Below, piece after piece: positions 46,201-52,969 of a stretch of DNA of 52,969 bases. Location: positions 1-52,969 of the forward strand of contig JAAEZT010000021.1 of NCBI GenBank assembly GCA_018222765.1, in the 5' to 3' direction. Position 1 is the first letter of the stretch. Each line of letters opens with the position of its first letter. A program made the translations under genes and the position numbers. Source of the DNA: a bacterium (lineage in GTDB: Bacteria > Verrucomicrobiota > Verrucomicrobiia > Verrucomicrobiales > Akkermansiaceae). The notes under the pieces are model-generated. The model had not been told where the DNA came from. It saw nothing but the letters and a program-made list of their open reading frames with translations, and did not search any database.

Positions 46201-49200
46201 CGGAGGGCCGGACGCAACAGCTGTTTAACTATCCGATCAAGGAAGCGAATCGCGGTGGGATCACCGTGGTGATTCGCCAGGTGACGATGAACAGGCTGCA
46301 CCAAATGCAACGGGTGATCCGAGTGCCGTGGACGAATAAGGAATTGAAACTGCGCTGGGAGCATATCGTGTCGAAGCTGGAACCAGGGGTGCAGGAGACC
46401 TGGACGGCGGTGATTGAGGGAGCAGGTGGCGAGGCGGCGGTCGCGGAGATGGTGGCGACAATGTACGATGCTTCCTTGGATGCCTTTGCGAGGAATCGCT
46501 TTCAAACCTTGATGGGAGTATTGAGATCGGAGTCGGGAAGCGGTCGCTCTGTTCGGTTCAGTAGTTCGATCGGACGATTCTCGCGAAGGGCCTGGTTCGA
46601 TTCTGTAGGTCGTTTTTCAATGGGGTCGATGTTTCGTGGCTTTCGAAATGAGTTTCGGATCTATGACGGTGGGGCCGGATGGAATTATAGTTGGTTTTCT
46701 GGATCCGGTTTTGGAGGTGGCGGTGGGATGAATCGGCGGGGAGTGGTGGGTAGATCGGGTAGATATGATGAAATGGCGGCTGACGCCTCTCTTGAGAGAG
46801 ATTTTGGAATGGCCCGGAAGCAAGCGCTCAGCCCCTTCGCACAAGCCGCGCCTGCGGCAGCAATGGCTCTGGCGGAGAATATGGATTTTCAAACAAATTC
46901 GGATGGCGTTGGAGGTGGTGGCGGGGCCGGGCTTGCAGTAGCGCAACAAAATCCCGATGTCTCTCAAGTGACGGCCCGGAAGAATTTGCAGGAGACGGCC
47001 TTCTTTTATCCCGCGCTCATCAGTGATGCGGATGGCAAAGTGCGTGTCAGTTTCACGGTGCCCGAGGCTTTGACGAAGTGGCGCTTTTTTGGAATGGCCC
47101 ACGATGCGAATTTCCGCTCGGGCTTGCTGGAAGGAGAAGCGGTGACGGCCAAAGATCTTATGGTGCAACCAAACCCGCCGCGTTTTTTGCGGGAGGGAGA
47201 TGTTCTCGAGTTTACCGTCAAGGTGACGAATCAAAGCGAGAAAGAGCAGAGCGGAACGGCGAGGCTGAGCTTGGCTGATGCAGCAACGGACAAGGACCGG
47301 ACGGCGGCGATGGGGATCGAATCGCCTGACCAAAAGTTCACGATACCAGCTAAGGAAAGCCTGACTTTGAAATGGAAGATCGCGGTGCCGGATGGTGCGG
47401 GATTTTTGAAATACAAAGCGGTCGCGGCGACCGGTGATCTCACCGATGGCGAGGAAGGATGGCTTCCGGTGATCTCACGGCGGATCTTGGTGACCGAGTC
47501 GATGTCGCTGCCGATTCGGAATGCCGGGAGTAAGAAATTTGAATTCACCAAGTTGTTGGAGAGTGGTGACTCTGAGACTTTGGAAGACCGTTTTCTCCAT
47601 GTCCAAGTGGTTTCGCAACCGGCCTGGTATGCCGTGATGGCCTTGCCCTATTTGATGGAGTATCCGCATGAATGTTCCGAGCAGACCTTCAATCGATATT
47701 ATGCCAACGCGCTGGCGCGGCACATTGCGGGATCCGATCCGAAGATGCGCCGGATCTTTGATCAATGGAAAGCGGGCGGCGATACTCTCGACAGCCCGTT
47801 GATGAAAAATGCGGATTTGAAGGGGATCTTATTGGATGAGACGCCCTGGCTTCGTGAGGCCACGAATGAAGCAGAGGCGAGAAGACGGGTGGGTTTGCTG
47901 TTTGATGAAAACCACATGAACCAAGAGTTGGAAAAAGCGCTTCGCAAATTGAGCAAGATGCAACGCGGGGACGGCTTGTGGCCGTGGTTCCCGGGCGGGC
48001 GTGGAAGTGAGTATATTTCGCTTTATGTGACGACGGGATTCGGGCGTCTGCGGTCGCTCGGTGTCGAGACCGACATCACGCCGGCGATGAAGGCCCTGCC
48101 GGCACTGGATGCCGCCGTGACCAGGAGGTATGAGCGTTTGCGAAAGAGCGGGAACCTCGATCGGAATAATCTTAGTGCGTGGATAGCGCATTATCTTTAC
48201 ACGCGGACTTTTTTCCTGGGGGACAAGAAGTTAAGTCAGCGGGATAAGGTGGCCTTCGACTACTTTGTGGGTCAGGCCAGAAAGGATTGGGCAAGCTTAT
48301 CCAGCCGGATGTCGCGGGCTCATGTGGCCCTGGCTCTGCATCGTTTGGGTGAGAAGGATGTTCCCAAATTGGTGACGCGCTCCTTTAAGGAAAACGCAAA
48401 AATCACCGAAGAGCAGGGGATGTTCTGGAAGGACAGCGAGGGAGAAGGGTGGTGGTGGTGGCAGGCACCTATCGAAACGCAGGCGATGATGATCGAGGCG
48501 TTTCGGGATGTAGATCAGGATGCCAAGGCGGTTGATGATTGCCAGGTTTGGTTGATCAAGCAGAAGCAGGTCGGTGATTGGAAGACGACGAAGGCGACGG
48601 CGGACGCAGTCTATTCCTTGTTGATGGGCGGCCGGAATCTCTTGGGGTCGGACGATCTCCTAAAAATCGCGCTCGGCGGAGAAGAAGTGAAGCCGGAGAG
48701 GGTCGAAGCGGGAACGGGATTTTATGAGAGCCGCTTTATTGAGGACGCCGTGAAGCCGGAGCTCGGAAAAATCGAGTTAATCAAGAGCGATGAGGGTGTG
48801 AGTTGGGCCAGCGTGCATTGGCAGTATCTCGAAGATATGGCGAAGGTGACGAAAGCCGAAGACCAGCAACTGAAGCTTGAAAAGAAATTATTTGTGCGGA
48901 AGAACACCGATAAAGGTCCGGTGCTGATGCCTCTGAACGGCGCCGTTAATGTCGGCGATGAGTTGGTGACGCGGGTGATTTTGAAAAACGACCGCGCGAT
49001 GGAATTTTTGCATTTGAAGGACCTGCGAGGCAGCGGAACCGAGCCGACCAATGTGATGAGCGGGCATCGTTGGCAGGATGGCATTGGTTACTATGAAGTG
49101 ACCCGTGACACTGCGAGCCACTTCTTCATCGACCGTCTGCCTCCGGGCACGCATGTTTTCGAAACAAGCGTGCGAGTGCAACATGCGGGGGAATACCAAA

Positions 49201-49280
49201 CCGGGATCGCAGAAGTGCGATGCATGTATGCCCCGGAGTTCGCCTCCCATAGCGCGAGCGTGGGGATTCAGGCGGAGTGA
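43296..49280 (+). CDS. Bacterial alpha-2-macroglobulin (thioester type), very large
   Basis: 1994 residues from the ATG at 43296, which opens a signal peptide (MRTLILSIWVCFVMGVLGA). An N-terminal helical region with TPR-like segments (to about 370) precedes a carboxypeptidase-regulatory-like domain (GLDGHVVDAVTGAPVAG). MG domains follow (FFTDRAIYRPGQTVHFKGIW, KDPNRKEIANL, RVEEYKRPKFF). A Gly/Arg-rich segment near 1130-1170 (SGSGFGGGGGMNRRG) is the probable bait region. The A2M domain (PEALTKWRFFGMAHDANFRS) and the thioester site Cys1460 in YPHECSEQTFNRYY (CxEQ) come next, then the terpenoid-cyclase-like barrel and the receptor-like end. It traps proteases attacking the envelope. No pbpC is adjacent, unlike in Proteobacteria. 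Confidence 0.93.
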   Translation: MRTLILSIWVCFVMGVLGAGPRDAEWKKVAEARKKDQPKTEIELLTGIEKAALADGSWSEASRAMAQRIGIEGKIEGAGFVIKKLDAELEKAPDQVKPVLRVLAAGWMHRYYQQNRWRFARRSSTGEAVGDDLETWDLARILLEIDERMQLALADEAALQEMPVGKISELLTEGKLGDEWRPTMFDFVAHQALGFYLMEEVAVSRPVGAFVIEADAPVFGSVEEIIAWKPETEDKESPKLRALEIVQKLLLFHRGDERQDAFLLADLERLRWAAAAADDDTGFEKALRKFIEQHAKHPISAWARVDLGGILESQEETKEAHRVYQAGVEAFPDHPFGKFCRNEVQRMERKELTLSTETHWTPAGEEIHVSHRNLNRVWFRLYSVPFKPSLDTVGRDPLPDQRNRLPAMLKGEPVKAWDHELVDKGEFKGHNVSLMAPKDLPDGYHVLVASSDENFSMKNNAVSVVGVHVTPLALTLASRRGGGLDGHVVDAVTGAPVAGVEVGAWVRVENGLVSERTKTDESGYFRFLKKENGQCLVVASRGLQRTVGRGYAGSGRVREEKDQRMVVFFTDRAIYRPGQTVHFKGIWYSRNHSKKKYELQKESQGTVSFKDPNRKEIANLKIVTNDRGSFSGSFTAPTGSVLGRCRISLNGESGSAYFRVEEYKRPKFFTEIDAPGEPAALGEEVKVKVRAEAYTGAPVDGAKVSWRVTRTPRYPSWTRWCWWLSPVQSRTEEIAHGISETGADGSVMISFVAQADKSVSEDLEPIFEYAIVADVTGGAGETRSATKRLSVGYTSLKASLSAADWLESGEQLEFTIRTTSLDGDGRKATGVLRIHRLKEPEVCPQAKRGEVSIDPNRWAPGEIISEFEVQTDEEGEALVEAQLDAGAYRLVFETKDANGRKIQALLGIEVVNPDGKNFPTKMPFYTGAPSWSVEPGNSVSVLWGSGHEEARACVEWYQNRKLLKREWSAEGRTQQLFNYPIKEANRGGITVVIRQVTMNRLHQMQRVIRVPWTNKELKLRWEHIVSKLEPGVQETWTAVIEGAGGEAAVAEMVATMYDASLDAFARNRFQTLMGVLRSESGSGRSVRFSSSIGRFSRRAWFDSVGRFSMGSMFRGFRNEFRIYDGGAGWNYSWFSGSGFGGGGGMNRRGVVGRSGRYDEMAADASLERDFGMARKQALSPFAQAAPAAAMALAENMDFQTNSDGVGGGGGAGLAVAQQNPDVSQVTARKNLQETAFFYPALISDADGKVRVSFTVPEALTKWRFFGMAHDANFRSGLLEGEAVTAKDLMVQPNPPRFLREGDVLEFTVKVTNQSEKEQSGTARLSLADAATDKDRTAAMGIESPDQKFTIPAKESLTLKWKIAVPDGAGFLKYKAVAATGDLTDGEEGWLPVISRRILVTESMSLPIRNAGSKKFEFTKLLESGDSETLEDRFLHVQVVSQPAWYAVMALPYLMEYPHECSEQTFNRYYANALARHIAGSDPKMRRIFDQWKAGGDTLDSPLMKNADLKGILLDETPWLREATNEAEARRRVGLLFDENHMNQELEKALRKLSKMQRGDGLWPWFPGGRGSEYISLYVTTGFGRLRSLGVETDITPAMKALPALDAAVTRRYERLRKSGNLDRNNLSAWIAHYLYTRTFFLGDKKLSQRDKVAFDYFVGQARKDWASLSSRMSRAHVALALHRLGEKDVPKLVTRSFKENAKITEEQGMFWKDSEGEGWWWWQAPIETQAMMIEAFRDVDQDAKAVDDCQVWLIKQKQVGDWKTTKATADAVYSLLMGGRNLLGSDDLLKIALGGEEVKPERVEAGTGFYESRFIEDAVKPELGKIELIKSDEGVSWASVHWQYLEDMAKVTKAEDQQLKLEKKLFVRKNTDKGPVLMPLNGAVNVGDELVTRVILKNDRAMEFLHLKDLRGSGTEPTNVMSGHRWQDGIGYYEVTRDTASHFFIDRLPPGTHVFETSVRVQHAGEYQTGIAEVRCMYAPEFASHSASVGIQAE

Positions 49281-49286
49281 GAAAAA

Positions 49287-49877
49287 CTATTTCTTTTCAG
49301 TGATTTTGATATTGCGGAAAGAAATCGACATGTCGCGGTTGCCGTGGAGCTGGAGGCCGAGGGGTCCTTTGTCGATGGCGGTTTTAGATGTGTAGGTGAT
49401 GCCCTCGACGCCGTTGAGCCAGGTTTTGTAGGTGCTTCCTTTGACTTCGATTTTGAGGGTGTTCCAGTCCTTGGGTTTGACGGCGGCGATCGCTTCTTTT
49501 CCTTCGACGGGATAGCCCTTGCCGGGAATGTAAGGCGAGGCGGTGAGGTCGCGCTTGAGTGAGCCGGAGATGCCGATTTGGATTTGGTCCTTGGCGCGTT
49601 TGAGCATGACGCCGGAATCAATGGTGCCTTCGCCGTTTTTAAACTCGAGGGTAAGGGTGAAGTCGGTGAACTCTTTAGTGGTCCAGAGGAGTGAGCCGGC
49701 TTTCTTGGGATCGGATTGGCAGTGGATGGTTCCATCCTTGACGGTCCAATGAGTGGCTTTGCTTTTTGAGTCGATGCGCCATTGATCGAGGTTCTTTCCG
49801 TTAAAGAGAGACTCTTCGGCCAGGCAAGAGATTGGGAGGAGAAGAGCGAGAGCTGGAAGAAGTGATTTGAGTTTCAT
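49287..49877 (-). CDS. Secreted DUF1080 (3-keto-disaccharide hydrolase family) protein, short form
   Basis: 196 residues, signal peptide MKLKSLLPALALLLPISCLA. A single DUF1080 jelly-roll: ESLFNGKNLDQWRID, WTVKDGTIHCQSD, DFTLTLEFKNGEGTIDSGVM, DWNTLKIEVKGSTYKTWLNG and GPLGLQLHGNRDMSISFRNI. Family members bind or hydrolyse 3-keto-sugars and are typical of Verrucomicrobia, Planctomycetes and Bacteroidetes. The cysteine in LPISC does not form a good lipobox, so a secreted form is more likely than a lipoprotein. It is convergent with the macroglobulin gene (6-base gap). Confidence 0.88.
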   Translation of the reverse strand: MKLKSLLPALALLLPISCLAEESLFNGKNLDQWRIDSKSKATHWTVKDGTIHCQSDPKKAGSLLWTTKEFTDFTLTLEFKNGEGTIDSGVMLKRAKDQIQIGISGSLKRDLTASPYIPGKGYPVEGKEAIAAVKPKDWNTLKIEVKGSTYKTWLNGVEGITYTSKTAIDKGPLGLQLHGNRDMSISFRNIKITEKK

Positions 49878-50169
49878 GAATGAAGTTGAAGATTAGGGGT
49901 TGTAAAACGTGATGGGGAGAAGAAATGTATCAGGAGACTTTTGTTTGGGCTGCGGGAGCTGACTGCCTGCAACCCAGGGATGAGGTTAATGGCAGCTGGT
50001 TTTCTATGTTTTGGGGTCTTTGGTCTAAGCGTTGATCGTAGTTGGTGGGTCTAAGCGCTGAGTCGCATTTCTTCTCCATTTCAAATCAAGCTGTCGGGTT
50101 TTTGGTAGTGATCGATGGAATTGCTGCTCGACTTGATGGGGAGGGGGCGGGGATACTCCGGGCCATCTT
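49878..50169. other. Intergenic region with a direct repeat
   Basis: No gene recognised. Two identical copies of GGTCTAAGCG (50022-50031, 50048-50057), each followed by [T/C]TGA, are spaced 26 bases apart start to start. They lie about 110-150 bases before the second DUF1080 gene and may bind a regulator. The two DUF1080 genes on either side are divergent. Confidence 0.5.
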
Positions 50170-50880
50170 ATGACTATGAAATCGCTTGTCTTTGCCGCTC
50201 TCCTCCTTCCGCTCACTGCCGGGGAGGTTCCCCAATGGAAATCACTTTTTAATGGGAAGGACCTTTCCGAATGGGTTGATGTGAATACCTCGCCTGAAAC
50301 CTGGACAGTGAAAGACGGGCTTCTGGTTTGTACCGGGAAGCCGATTGGAGTCATGCGCTCTAAGAAGCAGTATGAGAATTTCATTTTGCACATCGAATGG
50401 CGGCACATGAAGGCCGGTGGCAATTCCGGGGTCTTCGTCTGGAGTGAGGGATCGACGCCCAAGAATCGTCCGCTCCCCAAAGGGATGGAGGTGCAGATGC
50501 TGGAATTGGAGTGGCCTAAGATTCATGCGGGCAAGGACGGGAAGCCCAGGCATATCGGTTATGTTTCGGGTGAACTTTTTGGAGCAAATGGCCTGACCGC
50601 GACTCCGGCGAACCCGCGGGGAAATCGCAGTATGTCGTATGAGCTACGTTGCAAAGGGAAGGGCGAGTGGAACACCTACGATGTGGTTTGCGTTGATGGC
50701 ACGGTGAAGTTGTCGATCAACGGAAAGTTTGTGAACAGCATTAGGAATTCGTCAGTTCGAAAAGGCTATCTCTGTTTGGAGGCCGAGGGTTCCCTGATTC
50801 ACTTCCGCAACATCCAGATTATGGAATTACCACCAGGGATAATCACGCCGGAGCAGACCGCGCCGGTTGTTGGGAAATAG
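50170..50880 (+). CDS. Secreted DUF1080 (3-keto-disaccharide hydrolase family) protein
   Basis: 236 residues, signal peptide [21 protein letters not shown]1080 landmarks: [88 protein letters not shown] and [20 protein letters not shown]. It resembles family members proposed to act on 3-keto-glucosides. It is 21 bases upstream of a Tat-exported TIM-barrel sugar epimerase-like gene and then a sulfatase, forming a small glycan-processing operon. Enzyme activity is inferred from the family. Confidence 0.9.
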   Translation: MTMKSLVFAALLLPLTAGEVPQWKSLFNGKDLSEWVDVNTSPETWTVKDGLLVCTGKPIGVMRSKKQYENFILHIEWRHMKAGGNSGVFVWSEGSTPKNRPLPKGMEVQMLELEWPKIHAGKDGKPRHIGYVSGELFGANGLTATPANPRGNRSMSYELRCKGKGEWNTYDVVCVDGTVKLSINGKFVNSIRNSSVRKGYLCLEAEGSLIHFRNIQIMELPPGIITPEQTAPVVGK

Positions 50881-50901
50881 GAATTTTGATAGGGATTCGC
50901 C

Positions 50902-51816
50902 ATGACTTTACAGAACGGACCGGAATCTTCACGGCGGAGGTTTCTTCAGGGGATTGGAGCCTCAGCGGCGCTGGGTTCTTCGGCGCTAGCGGCTGACGAT
51001 ACCCCTGTCGTCAGGATAGGCCGTATAAAACAGGTCATCGCGGCTTGGCCATTTTCAAAAGGAGCGGGGTGGAGCCAGACCGACCTAATCAGGCACTGTA
51101 AGGCGCTCGGCGTGGCCGGAGTAGAATTATTTTCTGCCGATGAGTTGAGCCAGTTGAAGGGAACGGGTTTGGTTTGTGGCGCGACCCGGACACATTCCTT
51201 TGTGCGTGGCATGAATAACAAGGGACATCATCCCGAGGTGTTTGCGGCGCTCGAAAAAGCGATCGTGGCGACTGGTGCATTGGGCTTTCCCAATGTCATG
51301 ACTTTCACTGGAATGCTGGATACCTCGAAAGAAGAGAATGGGAGCGTGGTGAGCCGCGACGAGGGATTTAAGAACTGCGTCGAGGGCTTTAAGAAAATGG
51401 CCAAGATTGCTGAGAAGAACAAAGTCTCGATGGTGATCGAGCCACTGAATTCAAAAGTCGCCGAACCAATGATGGGGCACCCGGGATACCACGGTGATCA
51501 TATCGACTACTGTGTCGAGATCGTGAAGGCGGTGTCGTCGCCGGGATTGAAAGTTCTCTTCGATGCCTACCACGTGCAGATCATGGATGGAGACCTGGTT
51601 CGCCGGATCGAGCAGCACGCCGAGTTCATCGGCCACGTGCAGATCGCAGGTAATCCGGGTCGCGGCGAGATTGGGGATGACCAGGAAATCAACTACGCGG
51701 GAGTGATGAAGGCCTTGCTCAAGGTGGGCTACACCGGTTACGTGGGGCACGAGTGGATTCCCAAGCGCGATGCGCTCAAAGGACTGGAAGAGGCGATTTC
51801 AATTTGCGACGTATAG
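50902..51816 (+). CDS. Tat-exported xylose-isomerase-like TIM-barrel protein (sugar epimerase/isomerase)
   Basis: 304 residues. Twin-arginine signal (SRRRFLQGIGASAALGSSAL). The barrel is of the sugar phosphate isomerase/epimerase type (AP_endonuc_2 fold) with KKMAKIAEKNKVSMVIEPLN (catalytic Glu), HGDHIDYCVEIVKAV, KVLFDAYHVQIMDGD (Asp/His metal ligands), FIGHVQIAGNPGRGE and GYVGHEWIP (second Glu). This pattern is that of hydroxypyruvate isomerase-like enzymes using a divalent metal. Export by Tat would place a prefolded metal enzyme in the periplasm. It follows the DUF1080 gene and precedes a sulfatase (11 bases). Confidence 0.85.
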   Translation: MTLQNGPESSRRRFLQGIGASAALGSSALAADDTPVVRIGRIKQVIAAWPFSKGAGWSQTDLIRHCKALGVAGVELFSADELSQLKGTGLVCGATRTHSFVRGMNNKGHHPEVFAALEKAIVATGALGFPNVMTFTGMLDTSKEENGSVVSRDEGFKNCVEGFKKMAKIAEKNKVSMVIEPLNSKVAEPMMGHPGYHGDHIDYCVEIVKAVSSPGLKVLFDAYHVQIMDGDLVRRIEQHAEFIGHVQIAGNPGRGEIGDDQEINYAGVMKALLKVGYTGYVGHEWIPKRDALKGLEEAISICDV

Positions 51817-51827
51817 TTTTTAGAACG

Positions 51828-52969
51828 ATGAGAAAAATATCACAAATGGTTATGGGAGCTTTGGCCCTTGTTTCCGGGGCGGCTGTGGCTTCCCCGGTGG
51901 ATGGGTCACGGCCTAATATCGTGTTTATCCTGGCCGACGATGTGGGCTGGAATGAATTTGGTTTTAATGGATTAGATCCAAAGTTGACCCCGCATATTAA
52001 CAAGCTACGCGAGGATGGTGTGAGTCTGGATAATTTCTATGTCCATGCGGTCTGTGCCCCGACCCGCGCGGCCTTTCTTACCGGGCGCTACGCCTTCCGG
52101 ACCTGGAGTGACTGGCGTTCGGAGGATTTTGGCAAGCCGAGTTATCTTGCGAAGTTGGGCATGAAATTGGTCAAGAATAAGGAGGGTGAAGAGACCCGCC
52201 GGATTCATGGCTTGAGCACCAAAGAACGCACTGTTGCCGAGTTGCTGAAAGACGCGGGCTACTTTACCTCGATTGCCGGAAAGTGGCATTGCGGTGAGTG
52301 GTTGCCCGGTCAGCTTCCGATGGGGCAGGGCTTCATGCATCAGTATGGGCACTACGGCTGGGGTATCGATTACAACAACAAGTGCATCCTTCATAATGCT
52401 CCCGCGCGTTTTGTGGTTTACGATTGGCACCGCAATCAGAAGCCGGTTTACGAGCCAGGATACGCCACTGACTTGATCGCCAGCGAGGCCGTCAATGTGA
52501 TTGCCAATCACCGCATGACTCAAAGCGGTAAGAAAGAGCAGCAGCCTTTGTTTATGTATGTTGCCTTCAATGCGATCCACGGGCCACTGGAAGAAATTCC
52601 GCGTTACGTTGAAGAGCATGGTAAGCGTTACGCCGCTCTTAAGTGTCTCGATGATGCGGTGGGTCGTATTGTGGGTGCGGTGGACGAAAGTGGCTATAAG
52701 GAAAATACGCTCGTGATTTTTGCCAACGATAACGGTGGTCTCCGCGAGGAAATGAATGCGCCGTATCGGGGTACCAAGAATACAAACTACGAAGGGGGCG
52801 TGCGCGTTCCCTGCTTGATGCGTTGGCCGGAAAAGATCAAGCCCGGCAGTACTAACAGCGGTATGATGCACGTGACGGATTTCTACAATACCTTCGCCAC
52901 TTTGGCGGGAGGTTCGCTTAAGCAGGAGCGTAAACTCGACGGCATGAATATGACGGATGTCATTTTTGG
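51828..52969 (+). CDS. Secreted Cys-type sulfatase, 3' part cut off by the window edge
   Basis: Open from the ATG at 51828 to the window edge (380 codons). Signal peptide MRKISQMVMGALALVSGAAV ends near ASPVDG. The metal motif is NIVFILADDVGWNEFGFNG; the formylglycine site is Cys76 in HAVCAPTRAAFLTGRYAF; then AGKWHCGEW and IFANDNGGLREEMNAPYRG with the distal metal Asn and the conserved Lys/Asn region. It is the third gene of the DUF1080/epimerase/sulfatase operon. The S1-type layout is typical of enzymes that remove sulfate from glycans. Substrate unknown. Confidence 0.92.
   Translation, partial: MRKISQMVMGALALVSGAAVASPVDGSRPNIVFILADDVGWNEFGFNGLDPKLTPHINKLREDGVSLDNFYVHAVCAPTRAAFLTGRYAFRTWSDWRSEDFGKPSYLAKLGMKLVKNKEGEETRRIHGLSTKERTVAELLKDAGYFTSIAGKWHCGEWLPGQLPMGQGFMHQYGHYGWGIDYNNKCILHNAPARFVVYDWHRNQKPVYEPGYATDLIASEAVNVIANHRMTQSGKKEQQPLFMYVAFNAIHGPLEEIPRYVEEHGKRYAALKCLDDAVGRIVGAVDESGYKENTLVIFANDNGGLREEMNAPYRGTKNTNYEGGVRVPCLMRWPEKIKPGSTNSGMMHVTDFYNTFATLAGGSLKQERKLDGMNMTDVIF

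Overview
The window looks like a chromosomal segment of a heterotrophic member of the Verrucomicrobiota (PVC group), probably order Verrucomicrobiales. This is an inference from gene content: many secreted Cys-type sulfatases, two DUF1080 proteins, a GH71/99-like glycosidase, a PQQ-type propeller protein, propeller/cytochrome c and ankyrin fusions, a membrane-anchored ECF-type sigma factor with a repeat tail, and weak or absent Shine-Dalgarno sequences before most starts. I saw no tRNA, rRNA, CRISPR array, insertion sequence or prophage.

Layout. 1-784: 3' truncated sulfatase (minus). 921-3557: PerR-like regulator and katG, a hydrogen-peroxide defence operon, followed by a clear terminator and a decayed second copy of the katG 3' end. 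3758-5005: MFS transporter (minus). 5095-6432: DacB-type D,D-peptidase. 6422-9176 (minus): a membrane pseudokinase with OB-like domains and a Gfo/Idh/MocA oxidoreductase. 9473-10496: MOSC, DUF2288 and VF530 proteins joined by ATGA overlaps. 10553-14835: GH71/99-like enzyme and a two-domain sulfatase fusion. 14967-19731: MBL-fold exonuclease-like protein (minus), GNAT acetyltransferase (plus), then PhoD, PpnP and a secreted protein (minus). 19744-21774: vanadium-haloperoxidase-type enzyme (minus). 21919-25144: an ExbB/MotA-like channel with two different ExbD-like partners. 25319-28179: two sulfatases. 28188-29987: lepA (minus). 30273-31280: NHL propeller protein with a terminator. 31599-39332 (minus): a four-gene group with a membrane-anchored sigma factor, two paralogous repeat proteins and a 1086-residue propeller/cytochrome/ankyrin protein. 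39439-41022: acyltransferase with an ankyrin insertion. 41039-43106 (minus): PQQ-like propeller protein and a LURP-one-like protein. 43296-49280: giant alpha-2-macroglobulin preceded by a coupled leader ORF. 49287-52969: two DUF1080 proteins, a Tat-exported TIM-barrel epimerase-like protein and a 3' truncated sulfatase.

Two themes dominate. First, degradation of sulfated polysaccharides: six sulfatase domains in five genes, the glycosidase, the DUF1080 proteins, the sugar epimerase-like protein and the MFS and Gfo/Idh proteins could jointly desulfate, cleave, import and oxidise sugars. No sulfatase-maturating enzyme is present here. Second, envelope machinery that I cannot match to a named system: (a) the zinc-ribbon ExbB-like channel with an unequal ExbD-like pair, in which only one partner keeps the membrane aspartate, and (b) the membrane-anchored sigma factor operon, whose helical repeats recur in the secreted proteins it is encoded with. 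These two loci are the best candidates for an undescribed system.
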